Shown one piece after another: positions 23,006-35,435 of a stretch of 64,000 nt of DNA. Each line of letters begins with the position of its first letter. Position 1 is the stretch's first letter. Under the pieces are notes generated by a model, which saw nothing but the letters and a program-made list of their open reading frames with translations, did not search any database and was not told the DNA's origin. The stretch comes from Valencia hispanica (Eukaryota; Chordata; Actinopteri; Cyprinodontiformes; Valenciidae). The stretch lies in assembly GCA_963556495.2 (NCBI GenBank), contig OY747717.1, positions 2,897,501 to 2,961,500 on the forward strand, written 5' to 3'. A program made the translations under genes and the position numbers.

Positions 23006-24486
23006 AACTCAGCAAAACAAGAAACGTCCTCTGACTTTCAACTGTTTTCACTTTCAGTAAACTTAATGTGTGTAAATATTTGTATGAACACTAAAAAAGT
23101 CAACACCATAAGACAAACTAAAAGTGTTTCACAGACATGTGACTAACAGAAATAGAATAATGTGTCCTTGAATGAAGGGAGGCTCAAAATCAAAAGTACC
23201 AGTCAGTATCTGGTGTGGCCACCAGCTGCTTGAAGTACTGCAGAGCATCTCCTCCTCATGGACTGGACCAGATTGGTCAGTTCTTGCTGTGAGATGTTAC
23301 CCCACTCTTCCACCAAGGAACTTGCAAGTTCCTGGACATTTCTGGGGGGAATGGCCCTAGCCCTCACCCTGCGATCCAACAGGTCCCAGACGTGCTCAAT
23401 GGGATTGAGATCTGGGCTCTTCGCTGGCCATGGCAGAACACTGACATTGCTGTCATGCAGAAACTCACACACAGAACGAGCAGCATGGCTGGTGGCATTG
23501 TCCTGCTGGAGGATCATGTCCGGATGAGCATGCATAAAGGGTACCACATGAGGGAGGAGGATGTCTTCCCTGTACCGCAAGGCATTGAGATTGCCTGCAA
23601 TGACAACAAGCTCAGTCCGATGGTGATGTGATATACCGCCCCAGACCATGACGGACCCCCCACCTCCAAATCCATCCCGCTCCAGGGTACAGGCCTCGGT
23701 GTAACGCTCATTCCTTCCACGATAAACACGAATCCGTCCATCACCCCTGGTGAGACAAAACCGTGACTCATCAGTAAAGAGCACTTTTTGCCACTCCTGT
23801 CTGGTCCAGCGAAGGTGGGTTTGTGCCCATAGGCGGCGTTGTTGCTGGTGATGTCTGGTAAGGACCTGCCTTACAACAGGCCTACAAGCCCTCAGTCCAG
23901 CCTCTCTCAGCCTATTGCGGACAGTCTGAGCACTGATGGAGGGATTGTGTGTTCCTGGTGTGACTCGGGCAGTTGTTGTGGCCATCCTGTACCTGTCACA
24001 CAGGTGTGATATTCAGATGTACCGATCCTGTGCAGGTGTTGTTACACGTGGTCTTCCACTGCGAGGATGATCAGCTGTCCTTCCTGTCTCCCTGTAGCGC
24101 TGTCTTAGGCGTCTCACAGTGCGGACATTAGCCACATCAGCAGTCCTCATGCCTCCCCGCAGCATGCCTAATGCACGTTCACGCAGATGAGCAGGGACCC
24201 TGGGCATCTTTCTTTGGGTGTTTTTCACAGTCGGTAGACAAGTCTCTTTAGTGTCCTGCGTTTTTAGAACTGTGACCTTAAATGCCTACTTTCTGTAAGC
24301 TGTTAAGGTCTTAACGACCATTCCACAGGTGCATGTTAATTAATTGATTATGGTTAATCGAACATGCATGGAAAACATTGTTTGAACCCTTTACAATGAA
24401 GATCTGTAAAGTTATTTGGATTTTTACAACATTCTTGTTGAAATACACAGTCCTGAAAAAGGAACGTTTCTTTTTTTTGCTGAGTT
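23006..24486 (-). mobile_element. Tc1/mariner transposon, near-complete (1481 bp)
   Basis: The ends are inverted: AACTCAGCAAAACAAGAAAC on the left, and AAGGAACGTTTC...TTTGCTGAGTT on the right. They are flanked by the TA target duplication at 23004-23005 and 24487-24488, the standard Tc1 signature. The transposase gene fills the minus strand of the interior. Both ends and almost all of the gene survive, so this is one of the younger insertions in the window. Confidence 0.95.
23203..24207 (-). pseudogene. Tc1 transposase interrupted by one nonsense codon
   Basis: The frame runs from ATG at 24207 (MPRVPAHLRERALGMLRGG) to the stop at 23203, 334 codons, close to the usual 340 aa. The N-terminal half is the paired-like helix-turn-helix DNA-binding domain (RTVRRLRQRY, GRTADHPRSGRPR). 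The catalytic DD34E triad is visible: FTDESRF, LQQDNATSH and NPIEHVWD, with 34 residues between the second D and E. The glycine-rich GGGSVMVWGG motif is intact. The only break seen is an in-frame TGA at 24015-24013, where related elements have Arg; a CpG C-to-T change (CGA to TGA) explains it. An internal ATG at 23985 restarts the frame after the stop but would lack the DNA-binding domain. Confidence 0.9.
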
Positions 24487-24488
24487 TA

Positions 24489-24762
24489 TGTAGTTTATCC
24501 TTATTTACTCAGATGGCTATTTACAACATTCAGCAAAAACCGAAATGTTGAAGCATATCCATCCAGATGAACTACTTCTACAAATTTATTGTAGAAATTA
24601 CAAAATTAAAAGAATATAATGGCGGTTCATATGAAAGCTAATTTCTTTCTTACTTTCCCATGTGATTTTTTTTTTAGATTATCTTTATTTATGAACATGG
24701 AAAATTCACTTTATGATCATAATTGTTTTTTCTTCTTTTTTGCCATTTTGTTGAGAAAGAGG
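24489..24762. other. Intron sequence, nothing recognised
   Basis: AT-rich, with a T9 run near 24667. Confidence 0.4.
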
Positions 24763-25078
24763 TTGGCTAGCTGTCTAACTAGTGAAAACTAGCTAGCTAA
24801 ATGATTACATTATGAGTGGTTAGCTTGCTGCACCGACTTTTAGCTAGTTGGCTAACTAGTGAAAGCTAGCTAAATGATGACATTGTTAGTGGTTAACTTT
24901 CTGCACCGACTTTTAGCTAGTTGGCTAACTAGTGAAAGCTAGCTAATTGACATTGTAAGTGGTTAACTTGCTGCACCGTCTTTTAGCTACCTGGATAACT
25001 AGTGAAAGCTGGCTAGCAAATTGATGACATTATTAGCAGTTAGCTTACTGCGCTGCCTTTAAGCTAGCTAGCTAACTG
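24763..25078. repeat. Minisatellite, 70-78-bp unit, four to five copies
   Basis: The block TTTTAGCTAGTTGGCTAACT...CTAGTGAAAGCTAGCTAA...GGTTAACTTGCTGCACCG repeats. CTGCACCG (or its variant CTGCGCTG) occurs at 24829, 24901, 24971 and 25049, so spacings are 72, 70 and 78 bp. Rich in CTAG/AGCT palindromes. Confidence 0.9.
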
Positions 25079-25779
25079 GTTAATCTGTTTCTAAAGTACA
25101 AATATAGAGGGAAACAGAATGAAATATTAGTCTTAGTCAGAATAGTTAAAGCAGAGTCAAATATATCTCCCCCACTATTTCTGACTCTGTCCTTATCAAG
25201 TGTCAGTTTACTTCTCTTTAGTTCATTTGCATATTTTTGTTATTATTGAAAGACCGTTTTGGAGGTGTAAAATGAAAGCGAACCGGTAAAAGATTTAAAG
25301 GGCGGATTAAAAATTTGTCCCCGCCCCATTCAGCGGTGAAGATTAATTCTTTGTGATTGCAAAAAGTTTTCAAACTATGATGCTAATAAAATCTACATAG
25401 TGCTAGCTCTAAATATTTATTAGTCACACTAAATATTCAACCTTTTATGATCATTAAAAGTGGTAATAATTTAAAATAGATTTTGGAGAACATTAAAGGG
25501 GGCTAATTGTTGAATTTAAAGTCTTAAAAGTGTAATCCTCCGACCAGTGGGTGACAATAGGGTGGCATCAGACAAAGTTTGCTTTCATACCAAACAGTAA
25601 CACCTCCACTTCTTCTTCTTCTCCTCACACTGGAAGTTTTTATTTTGCACTTTTAAACTTTTTGCTAACCCCCCGCCAAGAGTTTCCCTCCAATTTGTTT
25701 CCTTTCTCGAAATGTTCCGTTTGTTAGGTTGAACAGAAAATCACAGAAAAATCACCATAAGGGCTGCTTTGCATTTTTA
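25079..25779. other. Intron sequence, nothing recognised
   Basis: Unique-looking intron with a CTTCTTCTTCTTC run near 25612. Confidence 0.4.
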
Positions 25780-25880
25780 ATTAAGAAACTAACATATGAA
25801 TATATTTGCATATTATTGAGTTGCAGATTAAATCACGCATACATAATTAGCGTGCAGCAGCGCTCCTCTCCTCTTTGCCT
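25780..25880. promoter_or_regulatory. Candidate conserved non-coding element (octamer + TAATTA)
   Basis: A compact block with a perfect octamer-type ATTTGCAT at 25804-25811, AGATTAAATCACGC near 25826 and CATACATAATTAGCGTGCAG near 25838. Close spacing of POU- and homeodomain-type sites is typical of neural enhancers, the main tcf4 expression domain. Inference only. Confidence 0.4.
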
Positions 25881-26762
25881 GCACTGTGCTTACTGCTTCT
25901 TTTTTTGTGTGTGTTTTTTGGCAAGCTGCGGTTCTGATGGATGCCAGACACACAAAAAACACACAGACACACCTTCTCCTGACACTCACATGAGAAACAC
26001 TCTAACAAAACCTCTCCAAACACTTGCAGTGATCTCTGTCAAACCATCTCTGTAACTGTCAGTTTGGAAAATTAGCGTCTGATTTCCTCCGTCAGAGTAG
26101 AGGCCATGTCAGGTTTCTGATCCTGATTAGACGAGAGAAAATCACGGCTTTGTCAGAATTTTGTAAATAATTGACTTTGTGTCTTTGAGCAGTTTAACTG
26201 TTAAAAAAAAATCTGTAAGTTAGGACTGATGGAGTTCAGTGTAGTGACTATTGTGATAATAGCATCTTGTATTAGTAGAAAACTTGGTTCTTACCATATT
26301 CTTGCCCTTATTCAGTTGTTTAAACTCAGATGCTCAAGAATCAACAGTCAACCTCCAACTTAGATTCTTTTTTTTATGTAAGGAGCTTTTTTCTTCTTCA
26401 TTCGCAAATTTTTAACGTTATAAAATATCTGTACAAATGTTTTACAGACCCAAGGAAGGGTCCTGAAAAGATAAGAGGCTTTCAGACCACAGAAGCCTGT
26501 AAAGAGTAAAAGCGAATCCGTCCGCCATTTTTATCTAACTTACCGTCTCACAGCAGTCAGGCACTGAGACCCAAAGCAGGAATGTTATACTTCCATAGAA
26601 CCTGGTGGGTTCGCTGTAGCCTGAATATTTACATTCACAGGTAAATGAAACAAAATAGTCCAGAAGGGTTGTATATAGTCACTCCAGTGAGTTCTGGGTC
26701 TGCCTCGGACTTCCTAATCTTATACCCAAACCACCTCTCAAATGACTCCTTCCAATGTGGAG
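25881..26762. other. Intron sequence, nothing recognised
   Basis: Non-repetitive flanks of the candidate element, then AT-rich intron. Confidence 0.4.
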
Positions 26763-27475
26763 GCAAGGCAATTTGATTTGTTTAGCAACACTTTCAGCAA
26801 CAAGGTAATTCAAGCTGCTTTACATGATTATGGGTTAAAATAAAAATAGTATTAAAACACAAACAAAGCATATAAAGTAAAAACAGCAATAAAGCAAGAA
26901 GAATACACAAAACAAATGATAAATGAAAGCATGACTCAAAGGCAGCTCTAAACAGATACGCTTTTAGTCGTGATTTAAAGGAACTCAGTGTTTCAGCAGC
27001 TTTGCAGTTTTCTGGAAGTTTGTTCCAGATTAGAGGAGCATAGAAACTGAAAGCTGCTTCTCCATGTTTGGTTCTGATTCTAGGGATGTTGAGTAGACTG
27101 AGTGGTCTGGGGTTAGTATGTGAAAACAAATACTCAACATATTTTGGTGCTAAGCCATTCAATGATTTATAAACTAGTAAAAGTATTTAGAAGTCTATTC
27201 TCTGAGCTACAGGGAGCCAGTGTAAGGACTTTAGAACTGGGGTGATGTGCTCTATTTTCCTGGTTCTAGTGAGGAACACGAGCAGCAGCGTTCTGGATCA
27301 GCTGCAGCTGTCTGATTGACTTTTTAGGCAGACCTGTGAAGACGCTGTTGGAGTAATCAATCCGACTAAAGCGTGGAGGAGTACAAGCCCCACAGATCAA
27401 GGAGCTCCTCGCCTTAGAGATTCTGGCCTCCCTATAGAAGAAGCACAAACACCTCCTAGCCTGAAAGAATAGCAT
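26763..27475 (-). mobile_element. L2-type LINE fragment
   Basis: Minus strand. FSRIDYSNSVFTGLPKKS and LQLIQNAAARV at about 27360-27270, then NGLAPKYVEYLFSH and [18 protein letters not shown] toward 27000: the end of L2 ORF2 in the right order. The 3' tail region near 26763-26830 (GGCAAGGCAATTTGATTTG on +) resembles the tail at 40852. Frameshifted between the two ORF pieces. Confidence 0.78.
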
Positions 27476-27599
27476 TTAGAAACGTAAAATACTAAACTTA
27501 GTACTAACTTAGTCCAAGTTTGATCGTTGGCATAAATGTTGTTTTCATGCTTTTCTCATTTCAAGGTGGTCCTAATGCCAAGAAAGCGTTGAAAATGCT

Positions 27600-28135
27600 C
27601 TTATTATTATAAGGGATGGAGTACTCGAGTCCTGGCTTGAGTCACTTTTAAGGGACTTATGACTTGACTTGAGCAGCACCCCGATGACTTGCACTTGGAC
27701 TCGGACTTGCAACATCAGGACTTGAATTTGGACTCGGACTCCGACATGATAAATTGCTATTGTTGGAATTAGCATTGTTAGCTTCCTATATTAGCTCAGA
27801 TTACTGGACAAATTTAATAACATCTCAAAGCCTTTGTAAGAGGTATGTGTGACATGTTGATTATTTATTGTATTGCACATGCTACTGTGTTAGCTTGGTG
27901 CTAGCATGGGGGCATTGAGTGCAATTTATTTTTTAATAAAGTAAGCCATTCTAGTTTTAAAATCTACACCCTGCACTCTTATTTTTGACTTGCTCTCAGG
28001 TGATAATTGAGTTGGACTGGAAGATAATTTTTGGAACTTGGCCTGTAAGACCTAGCAATTTGACTTAGACTCATCCTATGGGATTTGCACTTGGACTTGA
28101 AAACTAAGGACTTAATGGTGACTTGACTAATACAC
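27600..28135. mobile_element. Non-autonomous element rich in GACTTG words
   Basis: Opens AGGGATGGAGTACTCGAGTC and carries many ACTTGGACTCGGACTTG-type words at both ends with an AT-rich middle. This looks like a short dispersed DNA element. Exact termini and target duplication were not resolved. Confidence 0.5.
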
Positions 28136-28559
28136 TGGTTATTACTGTATCAACAAGTAGAATGTAGGCTTCATAAATGTCAAATTGTGTTTTAAAGAAT
28201 CTCTCTGCGGGGTAGATTTATCCAGTTGAGGTCTAACCAAAAAGAATACATAATTCTGTATTAGAGAAGGTCAAATACACTCTGGAGTCCTTAAAAAAAA
28301 ATCTGAAACAACCCTTTAATTTAGCGTGTAATGTTAAGCAGCGAATTTTAGCATACTTGGGTTTTAACTGGACTGGACTGCGAACATGCATAAAGAAAAC
28401 TTATTTGGGCGGATTTCTGTTTTTCCTTTTCTTTTTGCAGCATTGCGCCCTCATGTCCCATGCCACCCTAGGCAGAAGGCCATATAATCAACATTTAAAA
28501 CCTGTTCCATTTATCCATCTCCTGCTTAATCATTCAGGAACAAGTGAAAGGTCATAAAA
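28136..28559. other. Intron sequence, nothing recognised
   Basis: No splice-flanked exon or element termini were found. Confidence 0.35.
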
Positions 28560-30147
28560 ATTGCAACTTCAATGCTTTTATATTGGTGTATTGTACCATA
28601 TTAACTCGGGTTCAGATTAAAATGCCGATGATGGGTATAAAACCTGATATAAGGTACCCTGAGTGCCAAAAAAAGTCCCAAAACCTTAAGATTTATTCCT
28701 CTCTTGAGTTAGGCCCGAGCAGCAAAAGCGCAGCAAAGGCCTATTGTATCTGTACTGTTTCTTATTCCTCACAAAAATGAACTGGCTATTTGAAGTCTAA
28801 ACATGTATTAAAAACTCATCAAATTTCGCAGACGCATAAATGGTGCGTGAAATTTAAGTATTTTAAAGGTTTTGCAAAAGTCGCAACAAAACGCTGTAAA
28901 AAACCTTCCCATTTACCTTACTTTAATGTAGAGGTATGACATTTGTTACCCTTGTAGAACTTCCCAAGACCTAGCTAAAATTCTCTTAACGTCATAGTCC
29001 ACAGTAAATAGGAAGTCTACCATCTTGGATTGAACCTGCGTTTTTGCCTCTGTATTTGATTGAACTCCTCTTACACGTTTTGATCGACTGGCTTGAAAAT
29101 TGAGTTTGCTCATAAGGCATAGGGGATCTTAAGTTGTCAAAATCCTGAGTTTTCGTCCAAGCTGAAGGGGCGGGGCCTGGCCTCAAACTTTTACTACACT
29201 TGAAAAAAACGTAATATCTCCTATAAACAAAGTCACAGAAACACTGCTCACCATCAGGTCCCCAACAAATCACATTGGTCAAATGGTGACGTCAAGTCAG
29301 CCTCGCTTCCTGAGAACAGGAAGTGTTATGTTTTACTTTGAAAGGTCAATATTGGACCCCCTTTACCTAATCAACATGAAACTGTGCCCAGTGACAGAAG
29401 ACAAGTTAGTGTAACTCGGCGTGCGGTACAGAGATGTTTCTCGAAGCGGTGTGGCCATGGCGGCGTGGAAATTCTGGCATCCCACCGTAGCAATATGTTT
29501 GGCTCTAATTTCCACAAAAATCATCTGACCTGCACCACATTCAACATGATGGATATTAGTCATTCCCCTAAAAGATATTTATGCAAATAATTGGTGGGCA
29601 TGGCCTGATTCCTCTACAGCGCCCCCTAGAATCCATTAGACAATCATCCCCAAGCCATTCATTGTCTGAGTATTATGAAATTCGGTACACATATGTAGTG
29701 TCTTCATAGAAAGTATCTTGAAGCCAAGATCCAAACTCCAAAGGACGTTGGCCATTTTAGATCAAAGCTGCCATTTTGAGCCATTTACACACGTTGCATT
29801 TGAACAAGTTCCTCCTAGACCCTTTGTCTTACAGACTTAAAATGGAGCCAGGATAGTCTTAAGGCGTTGAGGATCAAAAGTTGTTCAAAGGTTTTTGCTG
29901 CGTCAAAGTAATTGGACATGGCCAAGCCTCAAAGTATGGCTTCTCACCATAAAAGGTGCAAGAACATCCACAGTTGAACAGCCTAATTCCTCCACAGGGC
30001 CCTCTAGAAGCATTAAAACGATCATCCCCAAACCATGCTTTCGCCTAAGATTATGAAATTTGGGTCACATATGTTACTTAGCAAGACCTACAGAGAAAGT
30101 TGGCCATTTTGGATTAAAGACTCTACTTTGCACACATTGCCATGCAG
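28560..30147. repeat. Dispersed repeat complex with internal tandem copies
   Basis: The middle-repetitive texture includes two related blocks: CTACAGCGCCCCCTAGAA near 29616, followed by ATCATCCCCAAGCCATTC; and CCACAGGGCCCTCTAGAAG near 29992, followed by ATCATCCCCAAACCATGC. Both continue with ATTATGAAATT and CACATATGT. Offset is about 376 bp. No coding sequence. Confidence 0.55.
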
Positions 30148-30440
30148 AATTCACCATAAGCAACTCACCCCCCTACCAGAGTCTTACTCCACCCACATTG
30201 CCTGTTTGAAAAATGTGCCAAAAGGAGGCGTTGTCTGGCAGACCATGGGGCGGCGGGGGAGAGGACTGGGCGGGGTCAACACTTTCTTGCTATTACAACT
30301 CCAACTCGCTACGGCGGCGTGGCCGAGACTGTTTGTTTTATACCTCACAGCGACGGGATGGCTGACATCTCCGCAGAGTGAATAGCACTAACAGATTCAA
30401 ATTCAAGTGCAGTGTAGAGTTTCTGCATGCGAGTTGCCTT
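30148..30440. repeat. Interspersed repeat, copy 1
   Basis: Shares long stretches with 47978-48350: ACTCACCCCCCTACCAGAGT, GCCTGTTTGAAAAATGTGCC, AAAAGGAGGCG, TTGTTTTATAC and ATTCAAATTCAAGTGCAGTG. The companion downstream part is at about 31140-31290. Confidence 0.75.
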
Positions 30441-30587
30441 TAAATAAAATCAGTTTTTATGCTTTGGGCTTCTTGTGCTTGAGTTGGGGGTTAACCCCAC
30501 CCTGAACATCGATTGGCTATCATTAGGCCTGCTTATCATGAGCTGACTCTTCTGTTTTAGTGGAGAGGAGCGGTGAGTTGCAGACAG

Positions 30588-30800
30588 TGTTGCCAACTTA
30601 CCGACTTTGTCGCTATATTTAGTGAGTTTTTAGACCCCTCCAGTGATTTTATTTTATTTTATTATTATTCAAAAAAGCCACTAGCGACAAATTTTGGGAC
30701 TCTTTCTGGTGTTATTGGGGATTTTGGGTGAAGCACGTATCCTTGTTTCTTTCACTGAGCAGCGGTGGTGCTGTGGGCTGCTCTCCGTCTCAAAGCGCTC
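30588..30800. mobile_element. hAT-like MITE fragment
   Basis: Starts CAGTGTTGCCAACTTACCGA, then TTTGTCGCTATATTTAGTGA and, further in, GCCACTAGCGACAAATTTTG. It looks like a short fish hAT-type element inserted into the repeat at 30148-31290. The right terminus was not resolved. Confidence 0.55.
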
Positions 30801-31139
30801 ACATCTGGACTTACTCAGAGCAGATATTTACCCCACTGAGTCCAGAATGCTTACGAATCGCGAATACTCGAAGCCGAGGTTCCAGTCACCACTGGGACTA
30901 GTCTCAAAAACAGAGAACTGTAAATGGCTGGGACTGCATCTGTTCAAGTCTGTTAAAAACAATAAATCCCTTAATAAACCCACTTTTTTGTTATATATTT
31001 GTTCTGCCACAATAATGTAATGAATTTAAATGAAAATACCTCAAGATGAGGGTTTTTTTTTCAAGCAATTGGGTGCAATCAAAAAAGATATTATTTAGAT
31101 TAATTGATTACAGATCATAATTAATTTATCTCTACTTTT

Positions 31140-31290
31140 TTTTTTTATCTCTTGACAGCACTAACTAAAATGCCCAAAATAATGACCAGACATGTAGAGA
31201 GTAATATTACACTCATTTATACAGTTTATCAGCAAAAAAAATAGTTGTTTTAGGGGTGCGTTGCTCTTTAAGGAAAGTGTTGAGGCTGTT
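31140..31290. repeat. Interspersed repeat, copy 1, downstream part
   Basis: CATTTATACAGTTTATCAGC at 31213-31232 and a TTGCTCTTTAA stretch near 31260 match 48470-48503 and partly 50446-50500. Confidence 0.65.
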
Positions 31291-32175
31291 GTGCATGAGG
31301 CCCATGATGGCAACACAGGCCAGAGCGCCGTTAAGCTGCAAGAGCCATTCGATAATCCTTGCAGGTTTATTTTATGTATATTTAATGGAAAACAATGTAA
31401 TGCCAGGATTCTGTGAAATTGTCCTTTAGAAAACTGCTTTGAACCATCTTCCAGACCTGATGAAACGTTGCACTACCAGATCCAAAGTCCCTGTTTTGTT
31501 CTAAACCTTCATCTTCATCAAAAATATCCTTACTGTGAACAGTCAGATAAGATAAACTGTGCAGAGATGGTTCCTTTCTTGTTTTTCTGCTTAGTTGCAC
31601 ACAGCAGTGATTCATTGGGAGCGTTCGCTGTCACGTTTATGTAATGGGAGCCGTATCACAGAACCAGGTGCTGGCTACACCTGATCCCTGTTTATTATCA
31701 CTTATGTTGCAGCATGAAGAGCCACAGGGGATTAGCTCCTTACGGTTTGGGTCATTACTGTACACGGACATAGCAGGCAATCACCTGAACCGTAGCTTGA
31801 TGTTGGTGTTGCCCACAGTGGGCTGGAGATGGATTTAGAATAGATCTACAATTGTAATTTTTCACTCTGCTTTTTATGCTTCTTGTGGTTCGACACTTTC
31901 CCTTTCTCCACCAACTTTTATTTTTTATAATCCAGATAATTGTTCTGCTTAGTTCTGGTATGAGGTCCATGTTAGTTCCTGGTTAACTGGAGCTGGTTCT
32001 AAGCACCCGTCCGTTTTTGCTCATTCATGAGTTTGTTGTTCACCATTGATTTCCCTGAGTTCCCTGAGCCTGTTTCATGTTAAATTTAAACTCAATTCAA
32101 ACAATGCTCAACAAATTTCAACCCATAATGAATAGAAATTAGGTTAATAAGAAGCTTTACATTGTTTTAAGAGTT
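31291..32175. other. Intron sequence, nothing recognised
   Basis: Mixed composition with no supported exon. Confidence 0.4.
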
Positions 32176-32850
32176 GGTTGGTTTGTTCTTTCCAACAAAC
32201 CAACCAACCAGCCAAATGATCAACCAGCAATCCCACCAACTAACCAACATTCTGACCAACCAACCAACCAATCCCACCAACCAACTAACAATCCCACCAA
32301 CCAACCAACCAACTAACAATCCCACCAACCAACCAACTAACAATCCCACCAACCAACCAACCAACTAACTAACAATCCCACCAACCAACCAACTAACTAA
32401 TAATCCCACCAACCAACCAACTAACTAACAATCCCACCAACCAACCAACTAACTAACAATCCCACCAACCAACCAACCAACAATCCCACCAACCAACCAA
32501 CTAACTAACAATCCCACCAACCAACAATTTGACAAAACAACCAACCACCCAACCATTCACCAATCTATCCCACCAACCAACCAACCAACCAACCAACCAA
32601 CCAACAATCCCACCAACCAACCAACTAACTAACAATCCCACCAACCAACAATTTGACAAAACAACCAACCACCCAACCATCCACCAATCCATCCCACCAA
32701 CCAACCAATTTGACCAACCAACCAACCAACCACCCAATCATCCTTCAATCAATCCCACTTACCAACCAACAATTTGACCAACCAAACAACCAACCATCCA
32801 CCAATCCCACCAACCAACAAACTATCAATCAATTCATCCCACCTACCACG
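32176..32850. repeat. (CCAA)n-derived minisatellite, about 675 bp
   Basis: Repeats of AATCCCACCAACCAACCAAC with variable numbers of CTAA/CCAA units. The tail has longer units with ATTTGACAAAACAACCAACC near 32527 and again near 32651. Long open frames on both strands (TNQP and LVGW repeats) follow from the repeat and are not genes. Confidence 0.95.
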
Positions 32851-33129
32851 AACAATTATTTGCATAAACTGGTTATCGTGGATTTCCTTTAGCCACACAG
32901 TTTATATTCATTACAAAATCAAATATATACATTTAAATCCATAATTTTGGTTAAATGTTCCTTGCTATGTTAGATCTTGACCCCACATTTTCTCTGACCA
33001 TTATCAAGCTTCTAGTATCACTCTGTCTGGACATTGAAACCCCTTTTTTAGCAGAACAGTTAGAGTTCCTCCTAATTTGGTTGGTTTTCTAAACCAGAGC
33101 CGGCTTTTAAACATAATCCAGTTTTAGAA
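32851..33129. other. Intron sequence, nothing recognised
   Basis: AT-rich intron without features. Confidence 0.4.
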
Positions 33130-33640
33130 TGGTCATTTCAGACGTTTGCCTTCTACATTCAACCCCAAAAGCAGCTTAGAAGTGTGCTTATTGTTATTGT
33201 CCTGCTGGAACACCTAATTGTTTCCCAGGTTTCACTCATTTTTACTTTAAATTCAAGGTGAAATTGAAGAATTTGAAAGGGAATCCTCCTTCATCATGGA
33301 AATGGCCCCACGGCATCATATTGTCATCACATTGTTTGACAGCTGGTAGTGTTTTTAGGTTTTAAAGCCTTACCTTGACTCTTCCAAACATTGTGGCTGA
33401 AGCATCGCAGCCTTTGCCTCATCTATCCATAAAGCTTTTCTCCGGAAGTCATTCGGCTTGTCCGTGTTGCTATTTGGAGATTCCAGTTGATTTTTCAAGG
33501 GTTGTCTATCTTGGTCGGCACCTTCTCAGTCCATGTTGATGGAAAACCGAGAAGAAGACGTTGCAGGAGTTTCTGGTTCAGGGTAGGGTTGGGCCGATGT
33601 TGTTCCTGAACATCCTTACCGACCTTTCACCATTTGGGTC
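33130..33640 (-). mobile_element. Tc1/mariner-derived repeat fragment
   Basis: Similar in order to 10401-10770: CACGGCATCATATTGTCATC near 33309, CTTCCAAACATTGTGGC near 33380, CATAAAGCTTTTCTCCGGAA near 33428, and TTGTTCCTGAACATCCTTACC near 33600. An old, frame-broken copy. Confidence 0.45.
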
Positions 33641-34059
33641 TTTTATCTGGTCCCTGACAAAGCAGTGACTGATCAAAATAACTGTTTGGACAGATCATCT
33701 TGGATTACACAACCATTTAGAAATGGTTCCAACAGACGTTCCCAGTTTGTGCAAGTCTATAATTCTTCTCCTTAGATCTTCACTGAGTTGTTAGTTCAGT
33801 GAGTTCTGTTTTTAGAACTTTCTGCACCATTTTTACTTGGTAATTACTGTCTTAAATGGCAAATATAAGCATTGATAGTATGATGGATAGAAAAAACCTC
33901 TTTGTTGCAGAGTTTCCTTTTTGGAAAAAGCCAGACAAACCAAACCATCGCCTTTATTGACTCGTCTCAGACAGCTTCTCAACACGGATTAAGTTTCTAT
34001 TATTAAACTCTGTCTCTTTAGTCCATTTATTGATGTCTTGTGAAGCCGGTTGACGTGAC

Positions 34060-34600
34060 AGAAGTCGAGGGGAATAAAGAACGTCGTAAGTCAGACAAAC
34101 ACGAAAGACTAACAGAGATGTTTCGGAGGAGGGGGGAGAATGACTCGGAGGAACACAAAAGGAGCAGACAGGGGGAGAAGGGGAGATTGACAACTGGGCG
34201 TAGTGATTTGAAGGAAAATCCTGTCAGCGTGAAATCAGGATGAAATGTGAGATTATAATTCAACCAGGGATTAACTGTCATCTCAGCAGCAAAGACAGGG
34301 GGCGGTGGGGGAAGAGTGACAGAGGAGATAAAGATGAAAAAACTGGAGGGGAAAAGGAGTTCAAAAAGGGGAAGAATGAATGGAAAGTTCAGGATGAAGG
34401 GGAGGTGAGAAAGGGAAGTAGGACGAACTGCAACAAAGGGATCAGGTAGGAGATTAAGTTATGAGGAAGATGGAGAGGGAGAATGGTGGTTTACTGGGAA
34501 ACGAGAAGGATAAAAGCAGGGAGCAGAGAGAGAGAGAGAGAAGAGGCTGAGGAGGATCAGGAAAAGAAAGGGAAAAGGGGGAAGTCTGACTGGTGTCCCA
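34060..34600. repeat. Purine-rich low-complexity tract
   Basis: About 540 bp of G/A-dominated + strand (GGAGGAGGGGGGAGAATGAC, then GAGAGAGAGAGAGAGAAGAGG near 34529). Open frames here are Lys/Glu/Arg-rich and are composition artefacts. Confidence 0.75.
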
Positions 34601-35084
34601 TAATTTAATCCTGCCAACATCAGCACTCGGCTCCAGGTGTTGATGCTCCTGCGAGCTCATCCGACCGACAGTGATGAACAGACACCAAGATGCTGAACTG
34701 CTGGAAACAACATGAACTTTAGTGTCCAGCCATTACTCATCTGTGGCAGAACCTCTGGGTATGTTTTTTACAATAATAAAACGAATAATATTGGTGAAAG
34801 AAACCCAGATATGCTCAAAACTCAGCCAGAAAACATCATCTTTATACCCTAAAGGTGCTGGAGAAAACTCATAGGATCAGAAAAACTGGATCTCAGCTTC
34901 ATATTTCAACAAAAGAAAAAACACTATACTGTTGACTTTATACAAAACAAGAGACACTTTGCTTACAAACATGAAATTACATTCATATATTACATTCAGT
35001 CTTTTGTCTTTTGATCAGAAGCTGAAAATTTTCCCCAATAGTTTGAAAAAGAGAAGTTTGTATCTGTGGCTCTGAACGGTCAAA
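34601..35084. other. Intron sequence, nothing recognised
   Basis: No features beyond A-rich stretches. Confidence 0.4.
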
Positions 35085-35435
35085 AAACAAACAATTGATT
35101 CCCAAAACACGAATGAGATTAACGCAAATCCTTTAAAAAACCAACAAAAAAAGACAAAACACACAAAGAAAATCAAAGAATTTGAAAAAACCCCATATTT
35201 TTAGAATCATTGAAAAAAATAGAAAATATTGGTAAAACGTGGTGAATCTTTCTAAAACAAAAAAGAACAAACCCAGATTCATTCCCAAAACAGGAAGGAG
35301 ATAAACGTAATTCCTTTAATAAAGCAAAAAAACGAAGAGAAGCAAATAATTTGAAAGATTAATTACACAATTTTTAGAATCATTGCAAAAATAGAAAATA
35401 TTGGTAAAACGTGGTGAATCGTTCTAGAAAAACAT
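35085..35435. repeat. Tandem duplication, 172-bp offset
   Basis: GAAAATATTGGTAAAACGTG occurs near 35222 and near 35394, 172 bp apart. ATTCCCAAAAC begins each copy (35099 and 35281) and TAGAATCATTG lies in both. Copies diverged by small indels. Confidence 0.8.

Noticed and set aside
32167..32892. Open frames of TNQP and LVGW repeats
   Set aside because: Artefacts of the CCAA minisatellite, open on both strands.
34040..34449. Two Lys/Glu/Arg-rich open frames
   Set aside because: Explained by the purine-rich tract; no start context or domain.
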